Both the position numbers and the translations under genes were made by a program. From Hydractinia symbiolongicarpus (lineage: Eukaryota > Cnidaria > Hydrozoa > Anthoathecata > Hydractiniidae): a DNA stretch of 64,000 nucleotides. Numbering within the stretch: the first letter of the stretch is position 1; each line of letters starts with the position of its first letter. The stretch spans positions 28,336,001-28,400,000 of the forward strand of contig NC_079884.1 of the NCBI RefSeq assembly GCF_029227915.1, written 5' to 3'. Positions 14,154 to 26,691 of this stretch are shown here, in pieces. Below the pieces are notes generated by a model. It had not been told where the DNA came from and did no database searches. It saw only the letters and a list, made by a program, of their open reading frames with translations.

Positions 14154-17100
14154 AAATGTCATAAATGAGCCAGTTTGACTACAAGAAATAACATTCTTCT
14201 TAATTTGACATGATTGCTGGAACTTAGCGGTTACACTGGGCGCTGTGGTAGCGCTTTATTGAAAAATTAAGATAAATAAATGATTTTTTACTGTGGGACC
14301 AATCCCAGCCGTTAGCTCGCGCTGAAGAAATAGAGACAGTTTCAAAAACTACATTTCATTTACTTTCTAACGGTGTCAATCCGTTTGAGTTACTACGGTT
14401 GCGTCACATATTCGTACCAACATGTATTTAGTGATTTTTTTCCGATATTACTAAGTTGTATCGCTTTTAACAGTGAAACGATTGACTGTGGGACTTAATT
14501 GAACTGATTTTGGACTTTGACCTTATAAATGTGATAAATGAGCTAGTTTGACTACAAGAAATAACGTTCTTCTTAATTTGACATGATGGCTGGAACTCAG
14601 CCATTACATTTGGCGCTGTGGTAGCGATTCATTTACAAATTAAGATAAAAAAAATCAGTTTTTACTGTGGGACCAATCCTAGCCGTTTGCACGCGCTGAA
14701 GAAATAGAGACAGTTTCAAATACTACATTTCACTGACTTTCTAATAGTGTCAGTCCGTTTGAGTTACAACGGTTGCGTCACATATTCGTACCAACATGTA
14801 TTTAGCGATAGTATTCGGATATTGCTAGGTTGCATCGCTTTTAACAGTGAAACGCTTGACTGTGGGACTTATTTGAACTAATTTTGGAATTTGACCTTAT
14901 AAATGTGACAATTGAGGCAGTTTGACTACAAGAAATAACATTCTTCTTAATTTGACATGATTGCTGGAACTCAGCGATTACAGTGGGCGCTGTGGTAGCA
15001 CTTTATAAAAAAATTAAGACAAATAAGTCATTTTTTACTGTAGGACCAATCCTAGCTGTTAGCTCGCGCTGAAGAAATAGAGACAGTTTCAAAAACTACC
15101 TTTCATTGACTTTCTAACGGTGTCAATCCGTTTGAGTTACAACGGTTGCGTCACATATTCGTAGCAACATGTATTTGGTGATTTTCTTCCAATATTACCA
15201 AGTTGTATTGCTTTTAACAGTGAAACGATTAACTGTGGGAATAAATAGAACTTATTCTGGACTGTGATCTTATAAATGTGATAAATGAGCTAGTTTGACT
15301 ACAAGAAATAACATTCTTCTTAATTTGACATGATTGCTGGAACTCAGCGGTTACACTGGGGGCTGTGGTAGCGCTTTATTAATAAATTAAGATAAATAAG
15401 TCATTTTTTACTGTGGGACCAATCCTGGCCGGTAGCTTGCGCTGAAGAAATAGAGACAGTTTTAAAAACTACCTTTCATTGACTTTCTAACGGTGTCAAT
15501 CCGTTTGAGTTACAACGGTTGCGTCGTATATTCGTACCAACATGTATTTGGTGATTTTCTTCTGATATTACTAAGTTGTATTGCTTTTAACAGTGAAACG
15601 ATTGACTGTGGGAATAAATAGAACTGATTCTGGACTGTGACCTTATAAATGTGATAAATGAGCCAATTGGTGTCCAAAGAATAACATTCTTCTTAATTTG
15701 ACATGATTGCTAGAATTCAGCGATTACATTAGGCTCTGTGGTAGCGCTTTATTTAAAAATTTAGATAAATAAGTCTTTTTTTGCTGTGGGACCAATCCTG
15801 GCCGTTAGCACACGCTGAATAAAAAGGAACAGTTTCAAAAACTACCTTTCATTGACTTTCTAACGGTGTCAATCCGTTTGAGTTACAACGGTTGCGTCAC
15901 ATATTCGTACCAACATGTATTTAGTGATTTTTTTCCGATATTACTAAGTTGTATCGCTTTTAACAGTGAAACGATTGACTGTGGGACTTAATTGACCTGA
16001 TTTTGGACTTTGACTTTATAAATGTCATAAATGAGCCAGTTTGACTACAAGAAATAACATTCTTCTTAATTTGACATGATTGCTGGAACTTAGCGGTTAC
16101 ACTGGGCGCTGTGGTAGCGCTTTATTGAAAAATTAAGATAAATAAATGATTTTTTACTGTGGGACCAATCCCAGCCGTTAGCTCGCGCTGAAGAAATAGA
16201 GACAGTTTCAAAAACTACATTTCATTTACTTTCTAACGGTGTCAATCCGTTTGAGTTACTACGGTTGCGTCACATATTCGTACCAACATGTATTTAGTGA
16301 TTTTTTTCCGATATTACTAAGTTGTATCGCTTTTAACAGTGAAACGATTGACTGTGGGACTTAATTGAACTGATTTTGGACTTTGACCTTATAAATGTGA
16401 TAAATGAGCTAGTTTGACTACAAGAAATAACGTTCTTCTTAATTTGACATGATGGCTGGAACTCAGCCATTACATTTGGCGCTGTGGTAGCGATTCATTT
16501 ACAAATTAAGATAAAAAAAATCAGTTTTTACTGTGGGACCAATCCTAGCCGTTTGCACGCGCTGAAGAAATAGAGACAGTTTCAAATACTACATTTCACT
16601 GACTTTCTAATAGTGTCAGTCCGTTTGAGTTACAACGGTTGCGTCACATATTCGTACCAACATGTATTTAGCGATAGTATTCGGATATTGCTAGGTTGCA
16701 TCGCTTTTAACAGTGAAACGCTTGACTGTGGGACTTATTTGAACTAATTTTGGAATTTGACCTTATAAATGTGACAATTGAGGCAGTTTGACTACAAGAA
16801 ATAACATTCTTCTTAATTTGACATGATTGCTGGAACTCAGCGATTACAGTGGGCGCTGTGGTAGCACTTTATAAAAAAATTAAGACAAATAAGTCATTTT
16901 TTACTGTAGGACCAATCCTAGCTGTTAGCTCGCGCTGAAGAAATAGAGACAGTTTCAAAAACTACCTTTCATTGACTTTCTAACGGTGTCAATCCGTTTG
17001 AGTTACAACGGTTGCGTCACATATTCGTAGCAACATGTATTTGGTGATTTTCTTCCAATATTACTAAGTTGTATTGCTTTTAACAGTGAAACGATTAACT

Positions 17101-17885
17101 GTGGGAATAAATAGAACTTATTCTGGACTGTGATCTTATAAATGTGATAAATGAGCTAGTTTGACTACAAGAAATAACATTCTTCTTAATTTGACATGAT
17201 TGCTGGAACTCAGCGGTTACACTGGGGGCTGTGGTAGCGCTTTATTAATAAATTAAGATAAATAAGTCATTTTTTACTGTGGGACCAATCCTGGCCGGTA
17301 GCTTGCGCTGAAGAAATAGAGACAGTTTTAAAAACTACCTTTCATTGACTTTCTAACGGTGTCAATCCGTTTGAGTTACAACGGTTGCGTCATATATTCG
17401 TACCAACATGTATTTGGTGATTTTCTTCTGATATTACTAAGTTGTATTGCTTTTAACAGTGAAACGATTGACTGTGGGAATAAATAGAACTGATTCTGGA
17501 CTGTGACCTTATAAATGTGATAAATGAGCCAATTGGTGTCCAAAGAATAACATTCTTCTTAATTTGACATGATTGCTAGAATTCAGCGATTACATTAGGC
17601 TCTGTGGTAGCGCTTTATTTAAAAATTTAGATAAATAAGTCTTTTTTTGCTGTGGGACCAATCCTGGCCGTTAGCACACGCTGAATAAAAAGGAACAGTT
17701 TCAAAGACTACATTTCATTGACTTTCTAGCGGTATAAATCTGTTTGAGTTACAACGGTTGTGTCACATATTCATACCAACATGTATTTGGTGATTTTCTT
17801 CCAATATTACTAAGTTGTATAGCTTTTAACAGTGAAACGATTGACTCTGGGAATAAATAGAACTGATTCTGGACTTTGACCTTAT
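14154..17885. repeat. Pentamer duplication, 1866-bp period
   Basis: Copy 1 monomers start at 14154, 14527, 14901, 15274 and 15647; copy 2 at 16020, 16393, 16767, 17140 and 17513. Each position is offset by 1866 bp with the same types (PY, AZ, PY, AY, G-). The site GCGTCGTATATTC at 15521 corresponds to GCGTCATATATTC at 17387. The last monomer of copy 1 (15647) is an X/Y chimera and marks the joint between copies. Confidence 0.9.
15831..15839. other. Unequal-crossover joint inside chimeric monomer
   Basis: Monomer 15647 reads as type X through CACACGCTGAATAAAAAGGAAC, then becomes type Y at AAAACTACCTTTCATTG. The switch falls in the shared stretch AGTTTCAAA. The counterpart one unit later (17513) keeps X throughout (TTCAAAGACTAC), so the joint is where copy 1 and copy 2 of the 1866-bp unit meet. 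The mechanism is inferred from this pattern. Confidence 0.7.
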
Positions 17886-18629
17886 AAATGTGATAAATGA
17901 GCTAGTTTGACTACAAGAAATAACATTCTTCTTAATTTGACATGATGGCTGGAACTCAGCCATTACATTTGGCGCTGTGGTAGCGCTTTATTAAAAAATT
18001 AAGATAAATAAATCATTTTTTACTGTGGGGCCAATCCTGGCCGTTAGCACGCGCTAAATAAATAGAAACAGTTTCAAAGACTACATTTCATCGACTTTCT
18101 AGCGGTATAAATCTGTTTGAGTTACAACGGTTGTGTCACATATTCATACCAACATGTATTTAGTGATATTTTTCCAATATTACTAAGTTGTATCGCTTTT
18201 ACCAGTGAAACGATTGACTGTGGGACTTAATTGAACTGATTCTGGAATGTGACCTTATAAATGTGATAAATGAGCCAATAGGTCTCCAAGGAATAACATT
18301 CTTCTTAATTTGACTTGATTGCCGAAACTCAGCGATTACACTTGGCGATGTGGTAGCGATTCATTTGAAAATTAAGATAAAAAAATCAGTTTTTACTGTG
18401 GGACCAATCCTAGCCGTTAGCGCGCTGAAGAAATAGAGACAGTTTCAAATACTATATTTCACTGACATTCTAACGGTGTCAGTCCGTTTGAGTTACAACG
18501 GTTGCGTCACACATTCCTACCAACATGTATTTGGTGATTTTCTTCCAATATTACTAAGTTGTATAGGTTTTAACAATGAAACGATTGACTGTGGGAATAA
18601 ATAGAACTGATTCTGGACTTTGACCTTAT
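17886..18629. repeat. Transition from left flank to core
   Basis: Two monomers, 17886 (AX with the GATGGCTGG variant and an e2-type tail TTTAGTGATATTTTTCC) and 18259 (BZ). They follow the last G head (17513) and precede the first stretch made only of A and B heads. The 371-bp spacing of Z monomers becomes regular from here. Confidence 0.7.
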
Positions 18630-21600
18630 AAATGTGATAAATGAGCTAGTTTGACTACAAGAAATAACATTCTTCTTAATTTGACATGATTGTTGGAACT
18701 CAGCGATTACACTGGGCGCTGTGGTAGCGCTTTATTAAAAAATTAAGATAAATAAGTCATTTTTTACTGTGGGGCCAATCCTGGCCGTTAGCACGCGCTG
18801 AATAAATAGAAACAGTTTCAAAGACTACATTTCATTGACTTTCTAGCGGTATAAATCTGTTTGAGTTACAACGGTTGTGTCACATATTCATACCAACATG
18901 TATTTAGCGATAGTGTTCGGATATTACTAGGTTGCATCGCTTTTAACAGTGAAACGCTTGACTGTGAGACTTAATTAAACTGATTTTGGACTTTGACCTT
19001 ATAAATGTGATAAATGAGCTAGTTTGACTACAAGAAATAACATTCTTCTTAATTTGACATGATGGCTGGAACTCAGTCAATACATTTGGCGCTGTGGTAG
19101 CGATTCATTTACAAATTAAGATAAAAAAATCAGTTTTTACTGTGGGATTAATCCTAGCCGTTTGCGCGCGCTGAAGAAATAGAGACAGTTTCAAATACTA
19201 CATTTCACTGACTTTCTAATAGTGTCAGTCCGTTTGAGTTACAACGGTTGCGTCACATATTCGTACCAACATGTATTTGGTAATTTTCTTCCAATATTAC
19301 TAAGTTGTATAGCTTTTAACAGTGAAACGATTGACTGTGGGAATAAATAGAACTTATTCTGGACTGTGATCTTATAAATGTGATAAATGAGCTAGTTTGA
19401 CTACAAGAAATAACATTCTTCTTAATTTGACATGATTGCTGGAACTCAGCGATTACACTGGGGGCTGTTTTTGATGCTTTAATAAAAAATTAAGATAAGT
19501 AAGTCATTTTTTACTGTGGGACCAATCCTGGCCGTTAGCGCGCTGAAGAAATAGAGACAGTTTCAAATACTATATTTCACTGACATTCTAACGGTGTCAA
19601 TCCGTTTGAGTTACAACGGTTGCGTCACATATTCGTACCAACATGTATTTGGTGATTTTCTTCTGATATTACTAAGTTCTATTGCTTTTAACAGTGAAAC
19701 GATGACTGTGGGAATAAATAGCACTGATTCTGGGATGTGACCTTATAAATGTGATAAATGAGTCAATTGGTCTCCAAGGAATAACATTCTTCTTAATTTG
19801 ACTTGATTGCCGAAACTCAGCGATTACACTTGGCGCTGTGGTAGCGATTCATTTGAAATATAAGATAAAAAAATCAGTTTTTACTGTGGGACCAATCCTA
19901 GCCGTTAGCGCACTGAAGAAATAGAGACAGTTTTAAATACTATATTTCACTGACATTCTAACGGGGTCAGTCCGTTTGAGTTACAACGGTTGCGTCACAC
20001 ATTCGTACCAACATGTCTTTGGTGATTTTCTTCCAATATTACTAAGTTGTATAGGTTTTAACAGTGAAACGATTGACTGTGGGAATAAATAGAACTGATT
20101 CTGGACTTTGGCCTTATAAATGTGATAAATGAGCTAGTTTGACTACAAGAAATAACATTCTTCTTAATTTGACATGATTGCTGGAACTCAGCGATTACAC
20201 TGGGCGCTGTGGTAGCGCTTTATTAAAAAATTAAGATAAATAAGTCATTTTTTACTGTGAGGCCAATCCTGGCCGTTAGCACGCGCTGAATAAATAGAAA
20301 CAGTTTCAAAGACTACATTTCATTGACTTTCTAGCGGTATAAATCTGTTTGAGTTACAACGGTTGTGTCACATATTCATACCAACATGTATTTAGCGATA
20401 GTATTCGGATATTACTAGGTTGCATCGCTTTTAACAGTGAAACGCTTGACTGTAAGACTTAATTAAACTGATTTTGGACTTTGACTTTATAAATGTGATA
20501 AATGAGCTAGTTTGACTACAAGAAATAACATTCTTCTTAATTTGACATGATGGCTGGAACTCAGCCATTACATTTGGCGCTGTGGTAGCGATTCATTTAC
20601 AAATTAAGATAAAAAAATCAGTTTTTACTGTGGGATAAATCCTAGCCGTTTGCGCGCGCTGAAGTAATAGAGACAGTTTCAAATACTACATTTCACTGAC
20701 TTTCTAATAGTGTCAGTCCGTTTGAGTTACAACGGTTGCGTCACATATTCGTACCAACATGTATTTGGTAATTTTCTTCCAATATTACTAAGTTGTATAG
20801 CTTTTAACAGTGAAACGATTGACTGTGGGAATAAATAGAACTTATTCTGGACTGTGATCTTATAAATGTGATAAATGAGCTAGTTTGACTACAAGAAATA
20901 ACATTCTTCTTAATTTGACATGATTGCTGGAACTCAGCGATTACACTGGGGGCTGTTGTTGATGCTTTAATAAAAAATTAAGATAAATAAGTCATTTTTT
21001 ACTGTGGGACCAATCCTGGCCGTTAGCGCGCTGAAGAAATAGAGACAGTTTCAAATACTATATTTCACTGACATTCTAACGGTGTCAATCCGTCTGAGTT
21101 ACAACGGTTGCGTCACATATTCGTACCAACATGTATTTGGTGATTTTCTTCTGATATTACTAAGTTCTATTACTTTTAACAGTGAAACGATGACTGTGGG
21201 AATAAATAGCACTGATTCTAGGATGTGACCTTATAAATGTGATAAATGAGTCAATTGGTCTCCAAGGAATAACATTCTTCTTAATTTGACTTGATTGCCG
21301 AAACTCAGCGATTACACTTGGCGCTGTGGTAGCGATTCATTTGAAAATTAAGATAAAAAAATCAGTTTTTACTGTGGGACCAATCCTAGCCGTTAGCGCG
21401 CTGAAGAAATAGAGACAGTTTCAAATACTATATTTCACTGACATTCCAACGGTGTTAGTCCGTTTGAGTTACAACGGTTGCGTCACACATTTGTACCAAC
21501 ATGTATTTGGTGATTTTCTTCCAATATTACTAAGTTGTATAGGTTTTAACAGTGAAACGATTGACTGTGGAAATAAATAGAACTGATTCTGGACTTTGGC

Positions 21601-23466
21601 CTTATAAATGTGATAAATGAGCTAGTTTGACTACAAGAAATAACATTCTTCTTAATTTGACATGATTGCTGGAACTCAGCGATTACACTGGGCGCTGTGG
21701 TAGCGCTTTATTAAAAAATTAAGATAAATAAGTCATTTTTTACTGTGGGGCCAATCCTGGCCGTTAGCACGCGCTGAATAAATAGAAACAGTTTCAAAGA
21801 CTACATTTCATTGACTTTCTAGCGGTATAAATCTGTTTGAGTTACAACGGTTGTGTCACATATTCATACCAACATGTATTTAGCGATAGTATTCGTATAT
21901 TACTAGGTTGCATCGCTTTTAACAGTGAAACGCTTGACTGTAAGACTTAATTAAACTGATTTTGGACTTTGACCTTATAAATGTGATAAATGAGCTGGTT
22001 TGACTACAAGAAATAACATTCTTCTTAATTTGACATGATGGCTGGAACTCAGCGATTACACTGGGCGCTGTGGTAGCGCTTTATTAAAAAATTAGGATAA
22101 ATAAATCATTTTTTACTGTGGGTCCAATCCTAGCCGTTAGCTCGCGCTGAAGAAATAGAGACAGTTTCAAAAACTACATTTCATTTACTTTCTAACGGTG
22201 TCAATCCGTTTGAGTTACAACAGTTGCGTCACATATTCGTACCAACATGTATTTAGTGATTTTTTTCCGATATTACTAAGTTGTATCGCTTTTACCAGGG
22301 AAACGATTGACTGTGGGACTTAATTGAACTGATTCTGGAATGTGACCTTATAAATGTGATAAATGAGACAATTGGTCTCCAAGGAATAACATTCTTTTTA
22401 ATTTGACTTGATTGCCGAAACTCAGGGATTACACTTGGCGCTGTGGTAGCGATTCATTTACAAATTAAGATAAAAAAATCAGTTTTTACTGTGGGATAAA
22501 TCCTAGCCGTTTGCGCGCGCTGAAGTAATAGAGACAGTTTCAAATACTACATTTCACTGACTTTCTAATAGTGTCAGTCCGTTTGAGTTACAACGGTTGC
22601 GTCACATATTCGTACCAACATGTATTTGGTAATTTTCTTCCAATATTACTAAGTTGTATAGCTTTTAACAGTGAAACGATTGACTGTGGGAATAAATAGA
22701 ACTTATTCTGGACTGTGATCTTATAAATGTGATAAATGAGCTAGTTTGACTACAAGAAATAACATTCTTCTTAATTTGACATGATTGCTGGAACTCAGCG
22801 ATTACACTGGGGGCTGTTGTTGATGCTTTAATAAAAAATTAAGATAAATAAGTCATTTTTTACTGTGGGACCAATCCTGGCCGTTAGCGCGCTGAAGAAA
22901 TAGAGACAGTTTCAAATACTATATTTCACTGACATTCTAACGGTGTCAATCCGTCTGAGTTACAACGGTTGCGTCACATATTCGTACCAACATGTATTTG
23001 GTGATTTTCTTCTGATATTACTAAGTTCTATTACTTTTAACAGTGAAACGATGACTGTGGGAATAAATAGCACTGATTCTGGGATGTGACCTTATAAATG
23101 TGATAAATGAGTCAATTGGTCTCCAAGGAATAACATTCTTCTTAATTTGACTTGATTGCCGAAACTCAGCGATTACACTTGGCGCTGTGGTAGCGATTCA
23201 TTTGAAAATTAAGATAAAAAAATCAGTTTTTACTGTGGGACCAATCCTAGCCGTTAGCGCGCTGAAGAAATAGAGACAGTTTCAAATACTATATTTCACT
23301 GACATTCTAACGGTGTCAGTCCGTTTGAGTTACAACGGTTGCGTCACACATTCGTACTAACATGTCTTTGGTGATTTTCTTCCAATATTACTAGGTTGCA
23401 TCGCTTTTAACAGTGAAACGCTTGACTGTAAGACTTCATTAAACTGATTTTGGACTTTGACCTTAT
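18630..23466. repeat. Tetramer then pentamer repeats, 1488 and 1861 bp
   Basis: Monomers start at 18630, 19003, 19376, 19747, then 20118, 20491, 20864, 21235, then 21606, 21979, 22352, 22725, 23096. The order AX, AZ, AZ, BZ repeats at 1488 bp. A private disruption of the central dyad (TTGATGC in place of GTAGCGC) marks equivalent monomers at 19471, 20959 and 22820, spaced 1488 and 1861 bp. Two further monomers, AX and AY, lie in the third unit, making it a pentamer. Monomer 23096 is a chimera with a Z body and an X-type tail. Confidence 0.88.
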
Positions 23467-24956
23467 AAATGTGATAAATGAGCTAGTTTGACTACAAGAA
23501 ATAACATTCTTCTTAATTTGACATGATGGCTGGAACTCAGCGATTACACTGGGCGCTGTGGTAGCGCTTTATTAAAAAATTAGGATAAATAAATCATTTT
23601 TTACTGTGGGTCCAATCCTAGCCGTTAGCTCGCGCTGAAGAAATAGAGACAGTTTCAAAAACTACATTTCATTTACTTTCTAACGGTGTCAATCCGTTTG
23701 AGTTACAACAGTTGCGTGACATATTCGTACCAACATGTATTTAGTGATTTTTTTCCGATATTACTAAGTTGAATCGCTTTTACCCGTGAAACGATTGACT
23801 GTGGGACTTAATTGAACTGATTCTGGAATGTGACCTTATAAATGTGATAAATGAGTCAATTGGTCTCCAAGGAATAACATTCTTCTTAATTTGACTTGAT
23901 TGCCGAAACTCAGCGATTACCCTTGGCGCTGTGGTAGCGATTCATTTGAAAATTAAGATAAAAAAATCAGTTTTTACTGTGGGACCAATCCTAGCCGTTA
24001 GCGCGCTGAAGAAATAGAGACAGTTTCAAATACTATATTTCACTGACATTCCAACGGTGTTAGTCCGTTTGAGTTACAACGGTTGCGTCACACATTTGTA
24101 CCAACATGTATTTGGTGATTTTCTTCCAATATTACTAAGTTGTATAGGTTTTAACAGTGAAACGATTGACTGTGGGAATAAATAGAACTGATTCTGGACT
24201 TTGGCCTTATAAATGTGATAAATGAGCTAGTTTGACTACAAGAAATAACATTCTTCTTAATTTGACATGATTGCTGGAACTCAGCGATTACACTGGGCGC
24301 TGTGGTAGCGCTTTATTAAAAAATTAAGATAAATAAGTCATTTTTTACTGTGGGGCCAATCCTGGCCGTTAGCACGCGCTGAATAAATAGAAACAGTTTC
24401 AAAGACTACATTTCATTGACTTTCTAGCGGTATAAATCTGTTTGAGTTACAACGGTTGTGTCACATATTCATACCAACATGTATTTAGCGATAGTATTCG
24501 TATATTACTAGGTTGCATCGCTTTTAACAGTGAAACGCTTGACTGTAAGACTTAATTAAACTGATTTTGGACTTTGACCTTATAAATGTGATAAATGAGC
24601 TAGTTTGACTACAAGAAATAACATTCTTCTTAATTTGACATGATGGCTGGAACTCAGCGATTACACTGGGCGCTGTGGTAGCGCTTTATTAAAAAATTAG
24701 GATAAATAAATCATTTTTTACTGTGGGTCCAATCCTAGCCGTTAGCTCGCGCTGAAGAAATAGAGACAGTTTCAAAAACTACATTTCATTTACTTTCTAA
24801 CGGTGTCAATCCGTTTGAGTTACAACAGTTGCGTCACATATTCGTACCAACATGTATTTAGTGATTTTTTTCCGATATTACTAAGTTGTATCGCTTTTAC
24901 CAGGGAAACGATTGACTGTGGGACTTAATTAAACTGATTCTGGAATGTGACCTTAT
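23467..24956. repeat. Core monomers within a 2605-bp repeat
   Basis: Monomers at 23467 (AY), 23840 (BZ), 24211 (AX) and 24584 (AY). The AX-AY-BZ run at 24211, 24584 and 24957 matches 21606, 21979 and 22352 at an offset of 2605 bp, sharing ATTCGTATATTACTAGG and GTGGGTCCAATCC. This is the first full AX-AY-BZ order in the core. Confidence 0.8.
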
Positions 24957-26444
24957 AAATGTGATAAATGAGACAATTGGTCTCCAAGGAATAACATTCT
25001 TTTTAATTTGACTTGATTGCCGAAACTCAGGGATTACACTTGGCGCTGTGGTAGCGATTCATTTAAAAATTAAGATAAAAAAATCAGTTTTTACTGTGGG
25101 ACCAATCCTAGCCGTTGGCGCACTGAAGAAATAGAGACAGTTTCAAATACTACATTTCAATGACTTTGTAACGGTGTCAGTCCGTTTGAGTTACAACGGT
25201 TGCGTCACACATTCGTACCAACATGTATTTGGTGATTTTCTTCCAATATTACTAAGTTGTATAGCTTTTAACAGTGAAACGATTGACTGTGGGAATAAAT
25301 AGAACTGATTCTGGACTTTGACATTATAAATGTGATAAATGAGCTAGTTTGACTACAAGAAATAACATTCTTTTTAATTTAACATGATTGCTGGAACTCG
25401 GCGATTACACTGGGCGCTGTGGTAGCGCTTTATTAAAAAATTAAGATAAATAAATCATTTTTTACTGTGGGACCAATCCTAGATGTTAGTTCGCGCTGAA
25501 GAAATAGAGAGAGTTTCAAAAACTACATTTCATTTACTTTCTAACGGTGTCAATCCGTTTGAGTTACAACGGTTGCGTCACATATTCGTACCAACATGTA
25601 TTTAGTGATATTTTTCCGATATTACTAAGTTGTATCGCTTTTACCAGTGAAACGATTGACTGTGGGACTTAATTGAACTGATTCTGGAATGTGACCTTAT
25701 AAATGTGATAAATGAGACAATTGGTCTCCAAGGAATAACATTCTTCTTAATTTGACTTGATTGCCGAAACTCAGGGATTACACTTGGCGCTGTGGTAGCG
25801 ATTCATTTAAAAATTAAGATAAAAAAATCAGTTTTTACTGTGGGACCAATCCTAGCCGTTGGCGCACTGAAGAAATAGAGACAGTTTCAAATACTACATT
25901 TCAATGACTTTGTAACGGTGTCAGTCCGTTTGAGTTACAACGGTTGCGTCACACATTCGTACCAACATGTATTTGGTGATTTTCTTCCAATATTACTAAG
26001 TTGTATAGCTTTTAACAGTGAAACGATTGACTGTGGGAATAAATAGAACTGATTCTGGACTTTGACATTATAAATGTGATAAATGAGCTAGTTTGACTAC
26101 AAGAAATAACATTCTTTTTAATTTAACATGATTGCTGGAACTCGGCGATTACACTGGGCGCTGTGGTAGCGCTTTATTAAAAAATTAAGATAAATAAATC
26201 ATTTTTTACTGTGGGACCAATCCTAGATGTTAGTTCGCGCTGAAGAAATAGAGAGAGTTTCAAAAACTACATTTCATTTACTTTCTAACGGTGTCAATCC
26301 GTTTGAGTTACAACGGTTGCGTCACATATTCGTACCAACATGTATTTAGTGATATTTTTCCGATATTACTAAGTTGTATCGCTTTTACCAGTGAAACGAT
26401 TGACTGTGGGACTTAATTGAACTGATTCTGGAATGTGACCTTAT
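24957..26444. repeat. Dimer duplication, 744-bp period
   Basis: Monomers 24957 (BZ) and 25328 (AY) are repeated at 25701 and 26072. The private sites CTCAGGGATTACAC (25027 and 25771), GACATTATAAATG and TAGATGTTAGTTCGCG recur at exactly 744 bp. The copies look almost identical, suggesting a recent event. A second, independent dimer block of the same period is at 51626-53113. Confidence 0.9.
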
Positions 26445-26670
26445 AAATGTGATAAATGAGCCAATTGGTCTCCAAGGAATAACATTCTTCTTAATTTGAC
26501 TTGATTGCCGAAACTCAGCGATTACACTTGGCGCTGTGGTAGCGATTCATTTGAAAATTAAGATAAAAAAATCAGTTTTTACTGTGGGACCAATCCTAGC
26601 CGTTAGCGCGCTGAAGAAATAGAGACAGTTTCAAATACTATATTTCACTGACATTCCAACGGTGTTAGTC

Positions 26671-26691
26671 CGTTTGACTTACCACGGTTGT
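26671..26691. other. Z-to-X switch in chimeric monomer
   Basis: Monomer 26445 is BZ up to GGTGTTAGTCCG and X from TGTCACATATTCATACC onwards. At the switch the normally constant GAGTTACAACGG reads GACTTACCACGG, two private changes within five bases. This is the left boundary of the 1117-bp duplication, so the switch is likely its formation joint. Confidence 0.6.
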
